Shown here in pieces: positions 1 through 9,385 of a stretch of DNA of 64,000 bases. This DNA comes from Pusillimonas minor (GTDB lineage Bacteria > Pseudomonadota > Gammaproteobacteria > Burkholderiales > Burkholderiaceae_B): the NCBI RefSeq assembly GCF_014237865.1, contig NZ_JACJUU010000004.1, positions 124,001 through 188,000 on the forward strand. The letters are read 5' to 3'. A program made the translations under genes and the position numbers. Numbering within the stretch: the stretch's first letter is position 1; each line of letters begins with the position of its first letter. The notes under the pieces were generated by a model that saw only the letters and a program-made list of their open reading frames with translations, was not told the DNA's origin and ran no database searches.

Positions 1-445
1 GATCGACATCATGCAAAAGCGCGGTGCCGGCGTGCCTATCCCCACCGACGTCGTCTGCGCAAAGTCGTTCAGCGCCGATGCCCAGGCCACCGTCAAGGCG
101 TCCGCCGATGTCGCCGAAGACGATATGATTCTGGACATTGGCCCTGAGACGGCGCAAACGCTGGCCGGCATCCTTAAGCAGGCCGGTACCATTGTCTGGA
201 ACGGCCCCGTGGGTGTTTTTGAATTCGATGCGTTCGAAAACGGCACCAAAGTTGTCGCACAAGCCATTGCCGATTCCGCCGCGTTTTCAATTGCCGGGGG
301 TGGCGATACCCTGGCGGCCATTGCCAAGTACAACATTGCCGACAAGGTTGGCTATATCTCGACCGGTGGTGGCGCCTTCCTCGAATTCCTCGAAGGCAAG
401 GTATTGCCCGCCGTCGACGTTTTGCAACAGCGCGCAGCCGGTTAA
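1..445 (+). CDS. pgk: Phosphoglycerate kinase, C-terminal part (5' end outside window)
   Basis: Glycolytic/gluconeogenic enzyme that moves phosphate between 1,3-bisphosphoglycerate and ADP. The reading frame is open from base 2, so only about the last 147 residues of the roughly 390-400 usual for the family are here. The segment carries the C-terminal nucleotide-binding signatures of the family: [20 protein letters not shown] and [14 protein letters not shown], the last two being the glycine-rich loops around bound ATP. The stop (TAA) is followed by a strong hairpin. With fbaA 765 bases downstream this is a glycolysis-related neighbourhood. The family call is secure. Confidence 0.97.
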   Translation, partial: IDIMQKRGAGVPIPTDVVCAKSFSADAQATVKASADVAEDDMILDIGPETAQTLAGILKQAGTIVWNGPVGVFEFDAFENGTKVVAQAIADSAAFSIAGGGDTLAAIAKYNIADKVGYISTGGGAFLEFLEGKVLPAVDVLQQRAAG

Positions 446-463
446 GGCTGGCCGGCAGGCTGG

Positions 464-498
464 CATAACCGACGGCATTATTCATGCCGTCGGTTATG
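464..498 (+). terminator. Perfect 15-bp hairpin after pgk
   Basis: CATAACCGACGGCAT (464-478) is the exact reverse complement of 484-498, with a 5-base loop. There is no T-run directly behind it, only a T-rich stretch around 513-530. It sits between the pgk stop and the mog start, so it may be a weak terminator or a 3'-end stabiliser. Confidence 0.6.
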
Positions 499-545
499 GC
501 CGCTGCGGTTGCGTATTTATCTTTGTCTTACCCAGGAGCCCCTTC

Positions 546-1172
546 ATGACGACCGCGAAACGATTGGTTCGTACGCATCCCGACCAACTGTTGGTGGGCC
601 TCGTGTCCATTTCCGATCGCGCCTCGTCGGGCACCTACGAAGATCAGGGTATTCCGGCGCTTCAGGGGTGGCTTGAGGGGGCGTTGGTCAACGGGGCGCA
701 GTTCGAGACTCGCCTGATTCCCGATGAGCAAGCGTTGATTTCGCGCACGCTGACTGAATTGGTGGACGAGGTTGGGTGCGACCTGGTACTGACCACCGGT
801 GGCACCGGACCGGCGCGTCGCGATGTCACGCCCGAAGCCACGCTGGCAGTCGCTACCAAAACCATGCCGGGTTTTGGCGAGCAAATGCGCCAGATCAGCC
901 TTAAATTCGTACCCACCGCGATTTTGTCGCGGCAGGTTGCCGTCATTCGCGAAACCGCCGATCACGCGGCGCTGATCATCAACCTGCCTGGCCAGCCAAA
1001 AGCCATTCGGGAAACCCTCGAAGGCCTGAAAGACGACCAGGGTAATACACAGGTTGCGGGCATATTTGCCGCGGTGCCTTATTGCATCGACTTGATCGGC
1101 GGCCCCTACACCGAAACCCACGAACACGTCGTTAAAGCCTTCCGTCCCAAGTCGGCGGTTCGGGTAAAATGA
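546..1172 (+). CDS. mog: Molybdopterin adenylyltransferase (MogA type)
   Basis: Molybdenum-cofactor enzyme that adenylylates molybdopterin before metal insertion. The 208 residues fit the family (about 195). The signature [17 protein letters not shown] at residues 83-99 is the conserved MPT-binding loop, and [13 protein letters not shown] followed by [14 protein letters not shown] matches MogA rather than the shorter MoaB. A longer open frame exists upstream but overlaps pgk in another frame; ATG 546 follows CCAGGAGCCCCTTC, a good ribosome-binding site. It lies alone between pgk and fbaA, with no other molybdenum gene in the window. Inference: shares transcription with pgk or fbaA. Confidence 0.92.
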   Translation: MTTAKRLVRTHPDQLLVGLVSISDRASSGTYEDQGIPALQGWLEGALVNGAQFETRLIPDEQALISRTLTELVDEVGCDLVLTTGGTGPARRDVTPEATLAVATKTMPGFGEQMRQISLKFVPTAILSRQVAVIRETADHAALIINLPGQPKAIRETLEGLKDDQGNTQVAGIFAAVPYCIDLIGGPYTETHEHVVKAFRPKSAVRVK

Positions 1173-1209
1173 CAACCATTCTTTATTCAATCTGATCAGG
1201 AGTCTTTCC

Positions 1210-2274
1210 ATGGCCCTCGTTTCCATGCGTCAGCTGCTCGACCACGCTGCCGAAAACGGTTACGGTATCCCCGCATTCAACGTCAACAACCTTGAACAGG
1301 TTCAGGCCATTATGGAGGCCGCCGACGAAACCAACAGCCCGGTCATCATGCAGGCTTCGGCAGGGGCGCGTAAATATGCCGGCGAAGGCTTCCTGAAGTA
1401 CCTTATTCAGGCGGCTGTCGAAAGCTACCCCCATCTGCCCGTTGTCATGCACCAAGACCACGGTCAGTCGCCCGCCATCTGTCAGGGCGCTATCAACCTG
1501 GGTTTCACCAGCGTCATGATGGACGGCTCGCTTAAAGAAGACGGCAAAACCATTGCCGACTACGACTACAACGTCGACGTTACCCGTAAAGTGGTCGACA
1601 TGGCTCACAAGCTGGGTATTACCGTCGAAGGCGAACTGGGCTGCCTGGGCTCGCTCGAAACCATGCAGGGCGACAAAGAAGATGGTCACGGCGCCGAAGG
1701 CAAGCTGACCATGGACCAGCTCCTGACCGACCCCGAACAGGCGGCCGATTTCGTGCGCCAGACCCAGCTCGATGCCTTGGCCATTGCCATTGGCACCAGC
1801 CACGGCGCCTACAAGTTTTCGCGCAAGCCCACCGGCGACATCCTGTCTATCGCCCGCATCAAAGAAATCCACCAGCGTTTGCCCAACACGCACCTGGTCA
1901 TGCACGGTTCGTCCAGCGTTCCCCAAGAACTCCTTGCCGAAATCCGTCAGTTCGGCGGCGACATGAAAGAAACCTACGGCGTGCCTGTCGAAGAAATCCA
2001 GGAAGCCATCAAGTTCGGCGTTCGTAAAATCAACATCGACACCGACATCCGTCTGGCCATGACTGGCGCCATTCGTCGTTTCATGGCCGAGAACCCCGGC
2101 AAGTTCGACCCGCGCGAGTACCTTAAGCCCGCTCGCATTGCCGCCAAGCAAATTTGTCTGCAGCGCTACGAGCAATTTGGTTGCGCCGGCAACGCCAGCA
2201 AAATCAAGCCTGTTGCGCTCGACGAAATGGCGCGCAAGTACGCGGCCGGTGAACTTGCCCAGGTAGTGCAGTAA
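1210..2274 (+). CDS. fbaA: Class II fructose-1,6-bisphosphate aldolase
   Basis: Zinc-dependent aldolase interconverting fructose-1,6-bisphosphate with dihydroxyacetone phosphate and glyceraldehyde-3-phosphate. It has 354 residues, as in the longer class II forms of proteobacteria. [15 protein letters not shown] around residues 73-87 includes the first metal-binding histidine; ECGLGSLE-like [10 protein letters not shown] near 140 and [11 protein letters not shown] near 230 complete the active site. The start ATG is preceded by AGGAG with good spacing. The stop TAA directly abuts the purC ATG at 2275, which suggests translational coupling. Confidence 0.97.
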   Translation: MALVSMRQLLDHAAENGYGIPAFNVNNLEQVQAIMEAADETNSPVIMQASAGARKYAGEGFLKYLIQAAVESYPHLPVVMHQDHGQSPAICQGAINLGFTSVMMDGSLKEDGKTIADYDYNVDVTRKVVDMAHKLGITVEGELGCLGSLETMQGDKEDGHGAEGKLTMDQLLTDPEQAADFVRQTQLDALAIAIGTSHGAYKFSRKPTGDILSIARIKEIHQRLPNTHLVMHGSSSVPQELLAEIRQFGGDMKETYGVPVEEIQEAIKFGVRKINIDTDIRLAMTGAIRRFMAENPGKFDPREYLKPARIAAKQICLQRYEQFGCAGNASKIKPVALDEMARKYAAGELAQVVQ

Positions 2275-3153
2275 ATGTCAGCCTTGCTTCAGTCGTCCAT
2301 CAAGTCCTTGCCGCTGCTTGCGCGCGGCAAGGTGCGCGACATGTATGCGGTCGGCGACGACAAGCTGCTTATTGTTGCTTCCGACCGCATTTCGGCATTC
2401 GACGTCATTCTCGACGACCCTGTCCCAGGCAAGGGGCAGGTGCTGACCGACCTGACAGAATTCTGGTTGAAGAAACTGGCGCACATTGTGCCTAACCACA
2501 GCACCGGTGTCCGCCCCGAAGACGTCGTGCTGCCCGAAGAGCGTGACCAGGTCGTTGGCCGGGCCATGGTCGTCAAGCGGCTCAAACCCGTCATGGTCGA
2601 AGCTGTCGCCCGTGGTTACCTTATTGGCTCGGGCTGGAAAGACTACCAGGCAACAGGTGCGGTGTGCGGCATTGCTTTGCCGGCAGGGCTTAAGCAGGCC
2701 GGTCGGTTGCCGCAGCCTATTTTTACGCCTGCAGCCAAAGCCGAGGTCGGCGCTCACGACGAAAACGTTGACTTTGCACACGTCGTGCGCGAAGTCGGCC
2801 AGGAAATGGCCGAGAAAATCCGCGACATCACACTGCGGTTGTACAGCGAAGCCTCTGAATATGCCGCCACCAAAGGCATCATCATTGCCGACACCAAATT
2901 CGAGTTCGGCCTTGATGACCAGGGTGTGCTGCATTTAATGGACGAAGTCCTGACGCCAGACTCGTCGCGTTTCTGGCCTGCCGCCGGTTACGCCGAGGGC
3001 ACCAGCCCGCCATCGTTCGACAAACAGTTTGTGCGCGACTGGCTCGAGACCCAGGTGTGGGACAAAACGCCGCCCGCGCCGCGTTTGCCGGTCGATGTCA
3101 TCGAGAAGACGGCGGCCAAGTATCGCGAAGCCCTGACACGCCTGACGACCTGA
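2275..3153 (+). CDS. purC: Phosphoribosylaminoimidazole-succinocarboxamide synthase (SAICAR synthetase)
   Basis: Purine biosynthesis enzyme that joins aspartate to CAIR using ATP. The 292 residues match the longer bacterial/yeast-like form. Visible motifs are ARGKVRDMY near residue 16, [11 protein letters not shown] near 38, the substrate loop [13 protein letters not shown] near 145, [10 protein letters not shown] and [13 protein letters not shown] near 220. The ATG starts at the base after the fbaA stop. It is followed by purE two bases later and purK, so de novo purine steps are clustered, apparently co-transcribed with fbaA. Confidence 0.97.
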   Translation: MSALLQSSIKSLPLLARGKVRDMYAVGDDKLLIVASDRISAFDVILDDPVPGKGQVLTDLTEFWLKKLAHIVPNHSTGVRPEDVVLPEERDQVVGRAMVVKRLKPVMVEAVARGYLIGSGWKDYQATGAVCGIALPAGLKQAGRLPQPIFTPAAKAEVGAHDENVDFAHVVREVGQEMAEKIRDITLRLYSEASEYAATKGIIIADTKFEFGLDDQGVLHLMDEVLTPDSSRFWPAAGYAEGTSPPSFDKQFVRDWLETQVWDKTPPAPRLPVDVIEKTAAKYREALTRLTT

Positions 3154-3155
3154 TC

Positions 3156-3668
3156 ATGACTACAGCCAACACTGCTTCTAGTCAGCCCATTGTGGGCGTC
3201 ATCATGGGTTCATCCAGCGACTGGGATGTCATGAAGCACGCAACCGATATGCTTGACGCGTTTGGTGTGGCTTACGAAGCCCAAGTGATTTCGGCGCATC
3301 GTATGCCAACCGACATGGCCGAGTACGGCGCAGCAGCCCGGGCGCGTGGTTTGCGCGCCATTATCGCCGGTGCGGGCGGCGCTGCCCACTTGCCCGGCAT
3401 GATGGCGGCCCTTACGCCGGTCCCGGTGTTTGGCGTGCCCGTGCCGTCGCGTTATTTGCGCGGTGAAGACTCGCTGCTGTCTATTGTGCAAATGCCAAAG
3501 GGCGTGCCTGTAGCCACCTTTGCCATTGGCGAGGCCGGCGCTGCCAATGCGGCGCTGCACGCTATCGCATGTCTGGCCACAACCGACACGGCACTGGCCG
3601 ATCAACTCGATGCCTTCCGTGCCCGCCAAACTCAGGCGGCACGCGATATGGTCGTTCCTCCCGTTTAA
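3156..3668 (+). CDS. purE: N5-carboxyaminoimidazole ribonucleotide mutase (class I PurE)
   Basis: Converts N5-CAIR to CAIR; works with PurK, encoded next door. It has 170 residues. [13 protein letters not shown] near the N-terminus is the phosphate/substrate loop, SAHRMP carries the catalytic histidine, and [12 protein letters not shown] forms the conserved glycine-rich loop. An upstream in-frame extension to 3057 overlaps purC; ATG 3156 gives the family's normal N-terminus and lies two bases after the purC stop. The presence of purK supports the class I (N5-CAIR mutase) assignment rather than direct AIR carboxylation. Confidence 0.96.
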   Translation: MTTANTASSQPIVGVIMGSSSDWDVMKHATDMLDAFGVAYEAQVISAHRMPTDMAEYGAAARARGLRAIIAGAGGAAHLPGMMAALTPVPVFGVPVPSRYLRGEDSLLSIVQMPKGVPVATFAIGEAGAANAALHAIACLATTDTALADQLDAFRARQTQAARDMVVPPV

Positions 3669-3677
3669 CACACGACT

Positions 3678-4859
3678 ATGACTGCAATTCAGCATTCCAT
3701 GCCTGTGCCGCCCGGTAGCTGGCTTGGCATGGTAGGCGGTGGCCAACTGGGTCGCATGTTTTGCCACGCTGCACAAAGCCTGGGTTATAAGGTGGCTGTG
3801 CTCGACCCTGCGGCCGGTTGTCCGGCAGGGGGTGTTGCCGACCGCCACATTCAGGCCGCCTACGACGACCCGACGGCGCTCGAGTTGCTGGGTAGTTTGT
3901 GCGCAGCTGTCAGTACCGAATTCGAAAATGTCCCGGCCGACAGCCTGCGTCGTCTGGCCAGGCATTGCGCCGTCAGCCCCTCGGGCGACGCCGTTGCCGT
4001 GGTGCAAGACCGAATCCTTGAAAAGGCGTTTATTACGCAAGCCGGCGTACCCGTTGCACCGTATTGCGCCGTTACCGATCGCTCGCATATCGCCCAGGCA
4101 CCTGCCAATTTGTTCCCGGGCATACTGAAGGCGGCCCGGCTGGGCTACGACGGCAAGGGCCAGGCGCGGGTAACTTCGCGCGAAGCGGCGCTTGAAGCTT
4201 TTGATGCCTTTGGTGGCGTGCCTTGCGTACTTGAAGCCATGTTGCCGCTGGCCGACGAAATTTCGGTGGTCATGGCCCGTGGCTACGACGATGCGTGCGT
4301 CGTGTACACGCCCGCGCACAACGAGCACCGTGACGGCATTCTGGCCGTTTCTACAGTCGACCCGGCAGCTGTACAGGCACGCCAGTCACTGTACGCGCAA
4401 GCAGCCCAGGCGGCCCGGCGCATCGCAGGGCAACTTGATTACCGCGGCGTATTGTGTGTCGAATTTTTTATTCTTGACGACGGCAGCCTGGTGGCCAACG
4501 AAATCGCTCCGCGTCCGCATAACAGCGGCCACCACACCATCAATGCCTGCGTATCCAGCCAGTTCGACCAACAGGTCAGGGTCATGACAGGCTTGCCCTT
4601 GGGTTCGGCGCATAGTCATAGTGCGTCGGTCATGCTTAACATATTGGGCGATTTATGGTTCGATGCCGCCGGCCAAACACGAGAGCCCGATTGGGCCGGC
4701 GTATTGCGCTTCGATCATGCCCACTTGCATTTGTATGGCAAGGCCGAGGCGCGTAAAGGCCGAAAAATGGGCCATATTACCGTGACTGGTGCAACGCTTG
4801 GTCAGGCCCGCGAGCAAGCGGCAGGTGTTGCCCGTGTGCTGGGCTTGGCCTATTCATGA
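3678..4859 (+). CDS. purK: N5-carboxyaminoimidazole ribonucleotide synthase
   Basis: ATP-grasp enzyme that carboxylates AIR with bicarbonate to give N5-CAIR for PurE. It has 393 residues. MVGGGQLGRMFCHAAQSLGYK at residues 17-37 is the N-terminal nucleotide-like fold; DEISVVMARG, VEFFILDDGSLVANEIAPRPHNSGHHTI and SQFDQQVR are classic PurK core motifs with the metal-binding Glu/Asn. Its last four bases (ATGA) overlap the start of the following Sua5-type gene. Confidence 0.96.
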   Translation: MTAIQHSMPVPPGSWLGMVGGGQLGRMFCHAAQSLGYKVAVLDPAAGCPAGGVADRHIQAAYDDPTALELLGSLCAAVSTEFENVPADSLRRLARHCAVSPSGDAVAVVQDRILEKAFITQAGVPVAPYCAVTDRSHIAQAPANLFPGILKAARLGYDGKGQARVTSREAALEAFDAFGGVPCVLEAMLPLADEISVVMARGYDDACVVYTPAHNEHRDGILAVSTVDPAAVQARQSLYAQAAQAARRIAGQLDYRGVLCVEFFILDDGSLVANEIAPRPHNSGHHTINACVSSQFDQQVRVMTGLPLGSAHSHSASVMLNILGDLWFDAAGQTREPDWAGVLRFDHAHLHLYGKAEARKGRKMGHITVTGATLGQAREQAAGVARVLGLAYS

Positions 4860-5953
4860 CGCGTTCCGCCGGCCCTACCGACATCGATGCAGCTGCGCGT
4901 CGACTGGTCTCTGGCGGGCTGGTGGCGTTTCCTACAGAAACGGTCTACGGGCTGGGTGCCGACGCCGAAAACCCGGCGGCGATCGCTGGTATTTACGCGG
5001 CTAAAGGCCGGCCTTCCGACCACCCCGTGATTGTCCACCTTGCGCCGGGGGCCGACCTGGCTCATTGGGCAAAAGACATCCCCGACCTGGCCTATGCGCT
5101 GATAGACGCGTTCTGGCCGGGTCCGTTAACCCTCATTTTGCGCCGTGCCGATCACATCCCTAGTGCGGTCAGCGGGGGGCAGGATACGATTGGTTTACGG
5201 TGCCCGTCGCACCCGGTGGCCCAGCAGTTATTGGCCCATTTTGCCCGGCTTAAAGGCGGGCAGGGCGGGGTGGCTGCCCCCTCGGCCAACAAGTTCGGGC
5301 AGGTGTCGCCGACAACGGCCGATCACGTCCGTGCCGAATTCCCCGAGCTTGATGATTCCCGTCTGATCGTGCTCGATGGCGGTGCCGCCCAGGTGGGTAT
5401 CGAGTCGACCATTCTGGATGTGTCGCGGTTAGGTAAGGGTGTGTCGCCGGCGCTGCTGCGACCGGGGCATATTAGTGCCGCCCAAATTGCCGACGTCATC
5501 GGCGTCATGCCGTCATTGCAGGCAGGCACCGATGCGCCGCGCGTGTCGGGTTCATTGAAAGCGCACTACGCGCCTCATACACCGTTGGTGTTGCTGGGGC
5601 GCGATGAGATCGAGGCCGCGGCGCAGCGCCTCGTTGCTAAGGGTTCATCGGTCGTGGCCGTGGGGTTTGGTAACCCACCCGTCGGGTTTGTTCCTGCCGA
5701 TACGGCGCTGCGCCCCGCGGGGAAAAACGAAGGCAGCCGTGACCCCGGCATCGTTTTAGTGGGTAACGCCCGCTTGCTGTGGGTTCAGGCACCAGAAGAC
5801 CCGCACGCCTATGCGCATGCACTTTACGCACAGTTGCGTGCCATCGACACGCTGGGTGCAGACCAGATTATGCTGGAGCGCCCGCCGGAAACTGAAGCGT
5901 GGCGCGCTGTGAATGACCGTATCGGGCGCGCCGCCGCCGCGTTTGGCGGCTGA
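4856..5953 (+). CDS. L-threonylcarbamoyladenylate synthase, full-length Sua5 type
   Basis: Makes threonylcarbamoyl-AMP from threonine, bicarbonate and ATP, the first step of the t6A37 tRNA modification. The 365 residues comprise an N-terminal YrdC domain (FPTETVYGLGADA near residue 26, KGRPSDHPVIVH near 49, RCPSHPVAQQLL, VAAPSANKFGQVSPT) and a C-terminal Sua5 domain (about 225-365, after SGSLKAHYAPHTPL). This is the long Sua5 type rather than the short TsaC/YrdC type. ATG overlaps the purK stop (ATGA). TcdA at 29085, acting later on the same nucleotide, is elsewhere in the window. Confidence 0.93.
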   Translation: MTRSAGPTDIDAAARRLVSGGLVAFPTETVYGLGADAENPAAIAGIYAAKGRPSDHPVIVHLAPGADLAHWAKDIPDLAYALIDAFWPGPLTLILRRADHIPSAVSGGQDTIGLRCPSHPVAQQLLAHFARLKGGQGGVAAPSANKFGQVSPTTADHVRAEFPELDDSRLIVLDGGAAQVGIESTILDVSRLGKGVSPALLRPGHISAAQIADVIGVMPSLQAGTDAPRVSGSLKAHYAPHTPLVLLGRDEIEAAAQRLVAKGSSVVAVGFGNPPVGFVPADTALRPAGKNEGSRDPGIVLVGNARLLWVQAPEDPHAYAHALYAQLRAIDTLGADQIMLERPPETEAWRAVNDRIGRAAAAFGG

Positions 5954-6008
5954 CGCCCGATATTATTCAGATGGCGGTGATGTACCCCCGCTGTGTTGAC
6001 CCGGACGC

Positions 6009-6719
6009 TTAAACGCCCAGATACCGCGTCAGCAGGTCGGGTTGGTTAATTAGCGTAGCACTTTCTTTTTCTTCAACCACCACACCCTTTTCAAGTACAA
6101 CGCAACGGTCGGTGTTGGCCAGTACCTTGCGATAGTTGCGGTCGACAATCAGGGTCGCCACACCGGTTTCGCGGATGGTGCCGATAATGCGCCAGATTTC
6201 AGCGATGATCAGCGGTGCCAGGCCTTCGGTGGCTTCGTCAAGAATCAGGATGTCGGGGTTGGTCATGAGGGCGCGACCGATGGCCAGCATTTGCTGCTCG
6301 CCCCCCGACAGCTGTTGACCGCCATGTTGCAGGCGTTCGGTCAGGCGCGGGAAGGTTTCCAGCACCCGCTCGTATGTCCAGTCGTTGCGGCCGTTAACGC
6401 CGGGGCGGGCCGCCACCAGCAGGTTTTCGCGAACGTCGAGGTTGGGGAAAATACCGCGCCCCTCGGGCACATAGGCAATACCCTGGCGTGCGACCTGATG
6501 CGGCTCTGACCGGGTGTGGTCGGCGCCGCGAATTTTGATGCTGCCCGCCGTGGGCCGGATATGGCCCATGAGCGTGCGGATAAGCGTGGTTTTACCCATG
6601 CCGTTGCGGCCAAGCAGGCCGATGGACTCGCCGGCATTGATTTGCAGATTGACGTCGAACAGAATGTGGCTTTCGCCGTAATGGGTGTTGATGCCCTGGG
6701 CGTCGATCAGGACGGTCAT
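6009..6719 (-). CDS. livF: Branched-chain amino acid/aromatic-acid type ABC transporter ATP-binding protein (LivF-like)
   Basis: One of the two cytoplasmic ATPases of a LIV-type importer. It has 236 residues with Walker A GRNGMGKTTL near residue 36, signature LSGGEQQM near 138 and Walker B ILILDEATEGL near 158. It overlaps livG by 4 bases (ATGA). The set livK-livH-livM-livG-livF lies directly downstream of the benzoate genes on the same strand, so uptake of benzoate or another aromatic acid is more likely than amino acids. That substrate is inferred from position only. Confidence 0.9.
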   Translation of the reverse strand: MTVLIDAQGINTHYGESHILFDVNLQINAGESIGLLGRNGMGKTTLIRTLMGHIRPTAGSIKIRGADHTRSEPHQVARQGIAYVPEGRGIFPNLDVRENLLVAARPGVNGRNDWTYERVLETFPRLTERLQHGGQQLSGGEQQMLAIGRALMTNPDILILDEATEGLAPLIIAEIWRIIGTIRETGVATLIVDRNYRKVLANTDRCVVLEKGVVVEEKESATLINQPDLLTRYLGV

Positions 6720-7465
6720 TCTTCTTCTCCCAGGTAAGCGGTTTGTACGTCGGGGTTGTTCCGGATGGATTCGGGGTCGCCGTGCGCAATGACACAGCCG
6801 TTAACCATGACGGTGATTTCGTCGGAAATACGGAAAACGGCGTCCATGTCGTGTTCGACCAGCAAGATGGCGTGTTCTTTTTTTAGAGAATCGAGCAGGT
6901 TCAGCATGCGGTCGGTTTCTTCGGCACCCATGCCTGCCAGCGGCTCGTCGAGCAGCAGTACTTTGGGGTGGGTGGCCAGACACATGGCGATTTCAAGCTG
7001 GCGCTTGCCGCCGTGTGACAACAAGCCAGCAGGCCGATCGGCGAATTCGGCCAACCCGGCCAGTTCGAGGGCGCGGTCGGCGGCTTCGTTGCTGTAGGTG
7101 CACTTACTGGCCGGGAACGCCCATCTCCAGAATTTTTGATGGTTGGATTGGGCCGAAATACGGCAGTTTTCGTGAACACTGAGCGACGGGAAAATGGTGG
7201 TGCGCTGATAGCTGCGCCCCAAACCTGCCCGGGCGCGGTCGGGCTGCGGCCAGCGGGTGATGTCTTTGCCCAGCATGGTGATATTGCCTTCGTTGGGCGG
7301 GATCTCGCCCGACAGGACGCTGACCAAGGTTGATTTCCCGGCGCCATTGGTGCCAATGACGGCGTGTACAGACCCCTGGTTAAGGTCAACCGAAACCCGG
7401 TCGATGGCCACCAGCCCACCGAAGCGGCGTGTGATGTTCTTGGCCGATAAGAGTGTTGTAGACAT
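6716..7465 (-). CDS. livG: LIV-type ABC transporter ATP-binding protein (LivG-like)
   Basis: Second ATPase of the importer. It has 249 residues: Walker [11 protein letters not shown] near 36, signature LSHGGKRQLEIAMCLA near 148 (the LSHG variant is normal for LivG) and Walker B VLLLDEPLAGM near 170, followed by the LivG-type C-terminal extension. It overlaps livF by 4 bases and begins 11 bases after the livM stop, so transport genes are tightly packed and very likely co-transcribed. Confidence 0.9.
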   Translation of the reverse strand: MSTTLLSAKNITRRFGGLVAIDRVSVDLNQGSVHAVIGTNGAGKSTLVSVLSGEIPPNEGNITMLGKDITRWPQPDRARAGLGRSYQRTTIFPSLSVHENCRISAQSNHQKFWRWAFPASKCTYSNEAADRALELAGLAEFADRPAGLLSHGGKRQLEIAMCLATHPKVLLLDEPLAGMGAEETDRMLNLLDSLKKEHAILLVEHDMDAVFRISDEITVMVNGCVIAHGDPESIRNNPDVQTAYLGEEE

Positions 7466-7476
7466 GCGTAATACCT

Positions 7477-8472
7477 TTACTTGGCCGTTGCCGATGAGGT
7501 GGAACGATTGCGGCGGGCGCGAAGTTGCTCGGGGAGGCCGATGAGCCCTTTAGGCATGAAGGCGACGAGCGCAATAATGGCCAGACCAAACGTTAAGTGC
7601 CAGTGGATGGCGAACGACCCGAAGATGGCTTCAGACTGGAAGACTTCTTGCAGCAGAATAAGGCCAATAGCCCCGATAACCGCGCCCCAGAGACGGCCCA
7701 TACCCCCCAAAATCACCATAAGCAACACCAGGCCGGATTGCTCCCAGGCGAGTAGTTCGGGGTTGACGTAGCCATCTTTGACGGCATACAGCAGGCCGGC
7801 CAGGCCACCGAATGCGGCGGCAATGACGTAGGCAGTAAGCTTGTAGCCAAACGTCGAGAATCCGGCAGCGCGCATGCGCTGCTCGTTGACATGGATGCCC
7901 GTAAGCGCGGCGCCAAAGCGCGAGCGCATCAGCATGGCCAGAAAGCCCCAGGTGAACAGCAGGCAAGCCAGCGTAAACAGATAGAAGGTGTAGCTGTTGT
8001 CGATATTAAGAATGACCCAGTCGCCGATGCGAAGCTCGGGGCGCACGTACAGGTAGATGCCGTCGCTACCGCCGCCCAGCTTGGTGTCGTGGAACACGTA
8101 GTAAGCCATTTGCGCAAAGGTCAGCGTTACCATGATGAAGTAAATACCTTTGGTGCGCAGGGCGAGTGCGCCGGTAATAACGGCATAAGCCATGGCGCAC
8201 ACAATGGCGGCGGGGATAACCCACAGCATGTTGCCCGACGCGTATTCGGGCGAAAGCAGGGTGACCGCATAAGCCGAGATGCCAAAAAATGCCGAATGCC
8301 CCAGGCTGACCAGCCCGGTGCAGCCCACCAGTAATTGCAGGCTAAGCGCAAACAGCGAATAAATCATGATCTTGATGATCAGGGCGGTGTAGTAGTCGGC
8401 GGTAACCATGGGCAACAAGGCCGTGATGATGACCAGAACCGGCACCAGAAGGGTACGAAATGAGGATTGCAT
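7477..8472 (-). CDS. livM: LIV-type ABC transporter permease (LivM-like)
   Basis: Inner-membrane permease of the same importer, 331 residues with about 8-10 hydrophobic segments. The cytoplasmic coupling region near residues 205-235 contains ALTGIHVNEQRMRAAGFSTFGYKL, typical of LivM, and a glycine-rich LGGMGRLWGAVIGA precedes the last helices. The C-terminus is basic (RARRNRST). livH ends 6 bases before its start. Confidence 0.9.
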   Translation of the reverse strand: MQSSFRTLLVPVLVIITALLPMVTADYYTALIIKIMIYSLFALSLQLLVGCTGLVSLGHSAFFGISAYAVTLLSPEYASGNMLWVIPAAIVCAMAYAVITGALALRTKGIYFIMVTLTFAQMAYYVFHDTKLGGGSDGIYLYVRPELRIGDWVILNIDNSYTFYLFTLACLLFTWGFLAMLMRSRFGAALTGIHVNEQRMRAAGFSTFGYKLTAYVIAAAFGGLAGLLYAVKDGYVNPELLAWEQSGLVLLMVILGGMGRLWGAVIGAIGLILLQEVFQSEAIFGSFAIHWHLTFGLAIIALVAFMPKGLIGLPEQLRARRNRSTSSATAK

Positions 8473-8478
8473 ACGTCG

Positions 8479-9360
8479 TTAGCCTTGCTTGAACAGCCCC
8501 TCGGGCTTGAATAACAGAATGGCGGCCATCATGAGATAGACCAGAACCCCAGCGGCTTGCGGGAACAGAACCTGGCCGAAAGTGTCGACAAAGCCAATTA
8601 GCATGGCGGCAACAAAAGCCCCCTTGATTGACCCGATGCCGCCGATAACGACCACGACGAAGCAGATGATAAGAATGGCATTACCCATGCCCGGATACAC
8701 CGACGAAACCGGTGCGGCGATGGCGCCGGCCAGTGCAGCCAGTGCAACGCCCAGCGCGAAAACAATACGGAACAAACGGTTGATGTCGATGCCCAGCGAA
8801 TTGATCATTTCGCGGTTGCTGGCGCCGGCGCGGATCATCATGCCCAGACGGGTGCGGGCCAGCAGCCAGTACATAAGCAGCGCAACCACAATACATACGG
8901 CCGAGATGAACAGGCGGTACGTGGGGTAGGTCATGACGTCGCTAAGCGCAATGGTGCCGCTGAGCCAGTCGGGCGGAGATACGCCGTGAACGTCGTTGTC
9001 GATGATAATGCTGCGCAGTTCTTCGAAAACGAGAATCAGGCCGTGTGTCATGAGCAGCTGCTGTAGGTGCTCGCGGGTATACAGGTAACTGTAAAACGCC
9101 CACTCTAGAAAGTAGCCCAGTATGGCGGCCAGTACGATGCACGCCACCAGGGTGGTTACAAAGCCTCCGCCCAAATACTGAGCCACAAGGGGCTCGAGGG
9201 CGAAGGCCATGTAGGCCCCGATCATATAGAAACTGCCATGCGCCAGGTTGATGATGCCCATGATGCCGAAAATGAGCGTAAGCCCGCTGGCAACCAGGAA
9301 CAGCAACAACCCGTACTGTATGGCGTTAAGACACTGAATTAAAAATATGACCGGGTCCAC
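8479..9360 (-). CDS. livH: LIV-type ABC transporter permease (LivH-like)
   Basis: Partner permease, 293 residues, highly hydrophobic throughout. The N-terminal GLTLIFGIMGIINLAHGSFYMIGAY is the LivH family hallmark, and RAGASNREMINSLGIDINRLFRIVF near 190 is the conserved cytoplasmic coupling loop. It precedes livM and follows livK by 25 bases (minus strand). Confidence 0.91.
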   Translation of the reverse strand: MDPVIFLIQCLNAIQYGLLLFLVASGLTLIFGIMGIINLAHGSFYMIGAYMAFALEPLVAQYLGGGFVTTLVACIVLAAILGYFLEWAFYSYLYTREHLQQLLMTHGLILVFEELRSIIIDNDVHGVSPPDWLSGTIALSDVMTYPTYRLFISAVCIVVALLMYWLLARTRLGMMIRAGASNREMINSLGIDINRLFRIVFALGVALAALAGAIAAPVSSVYPGMGNAILIICFVVVVIGGIGSIKGAFVAAMLIGFVDTFGQVLFPQAAGVLVYLMMAAILLFKPEGLFKQG

Positions 9361-9385
9361 GTGGCCTCCTGCTGATTTATTGTTA

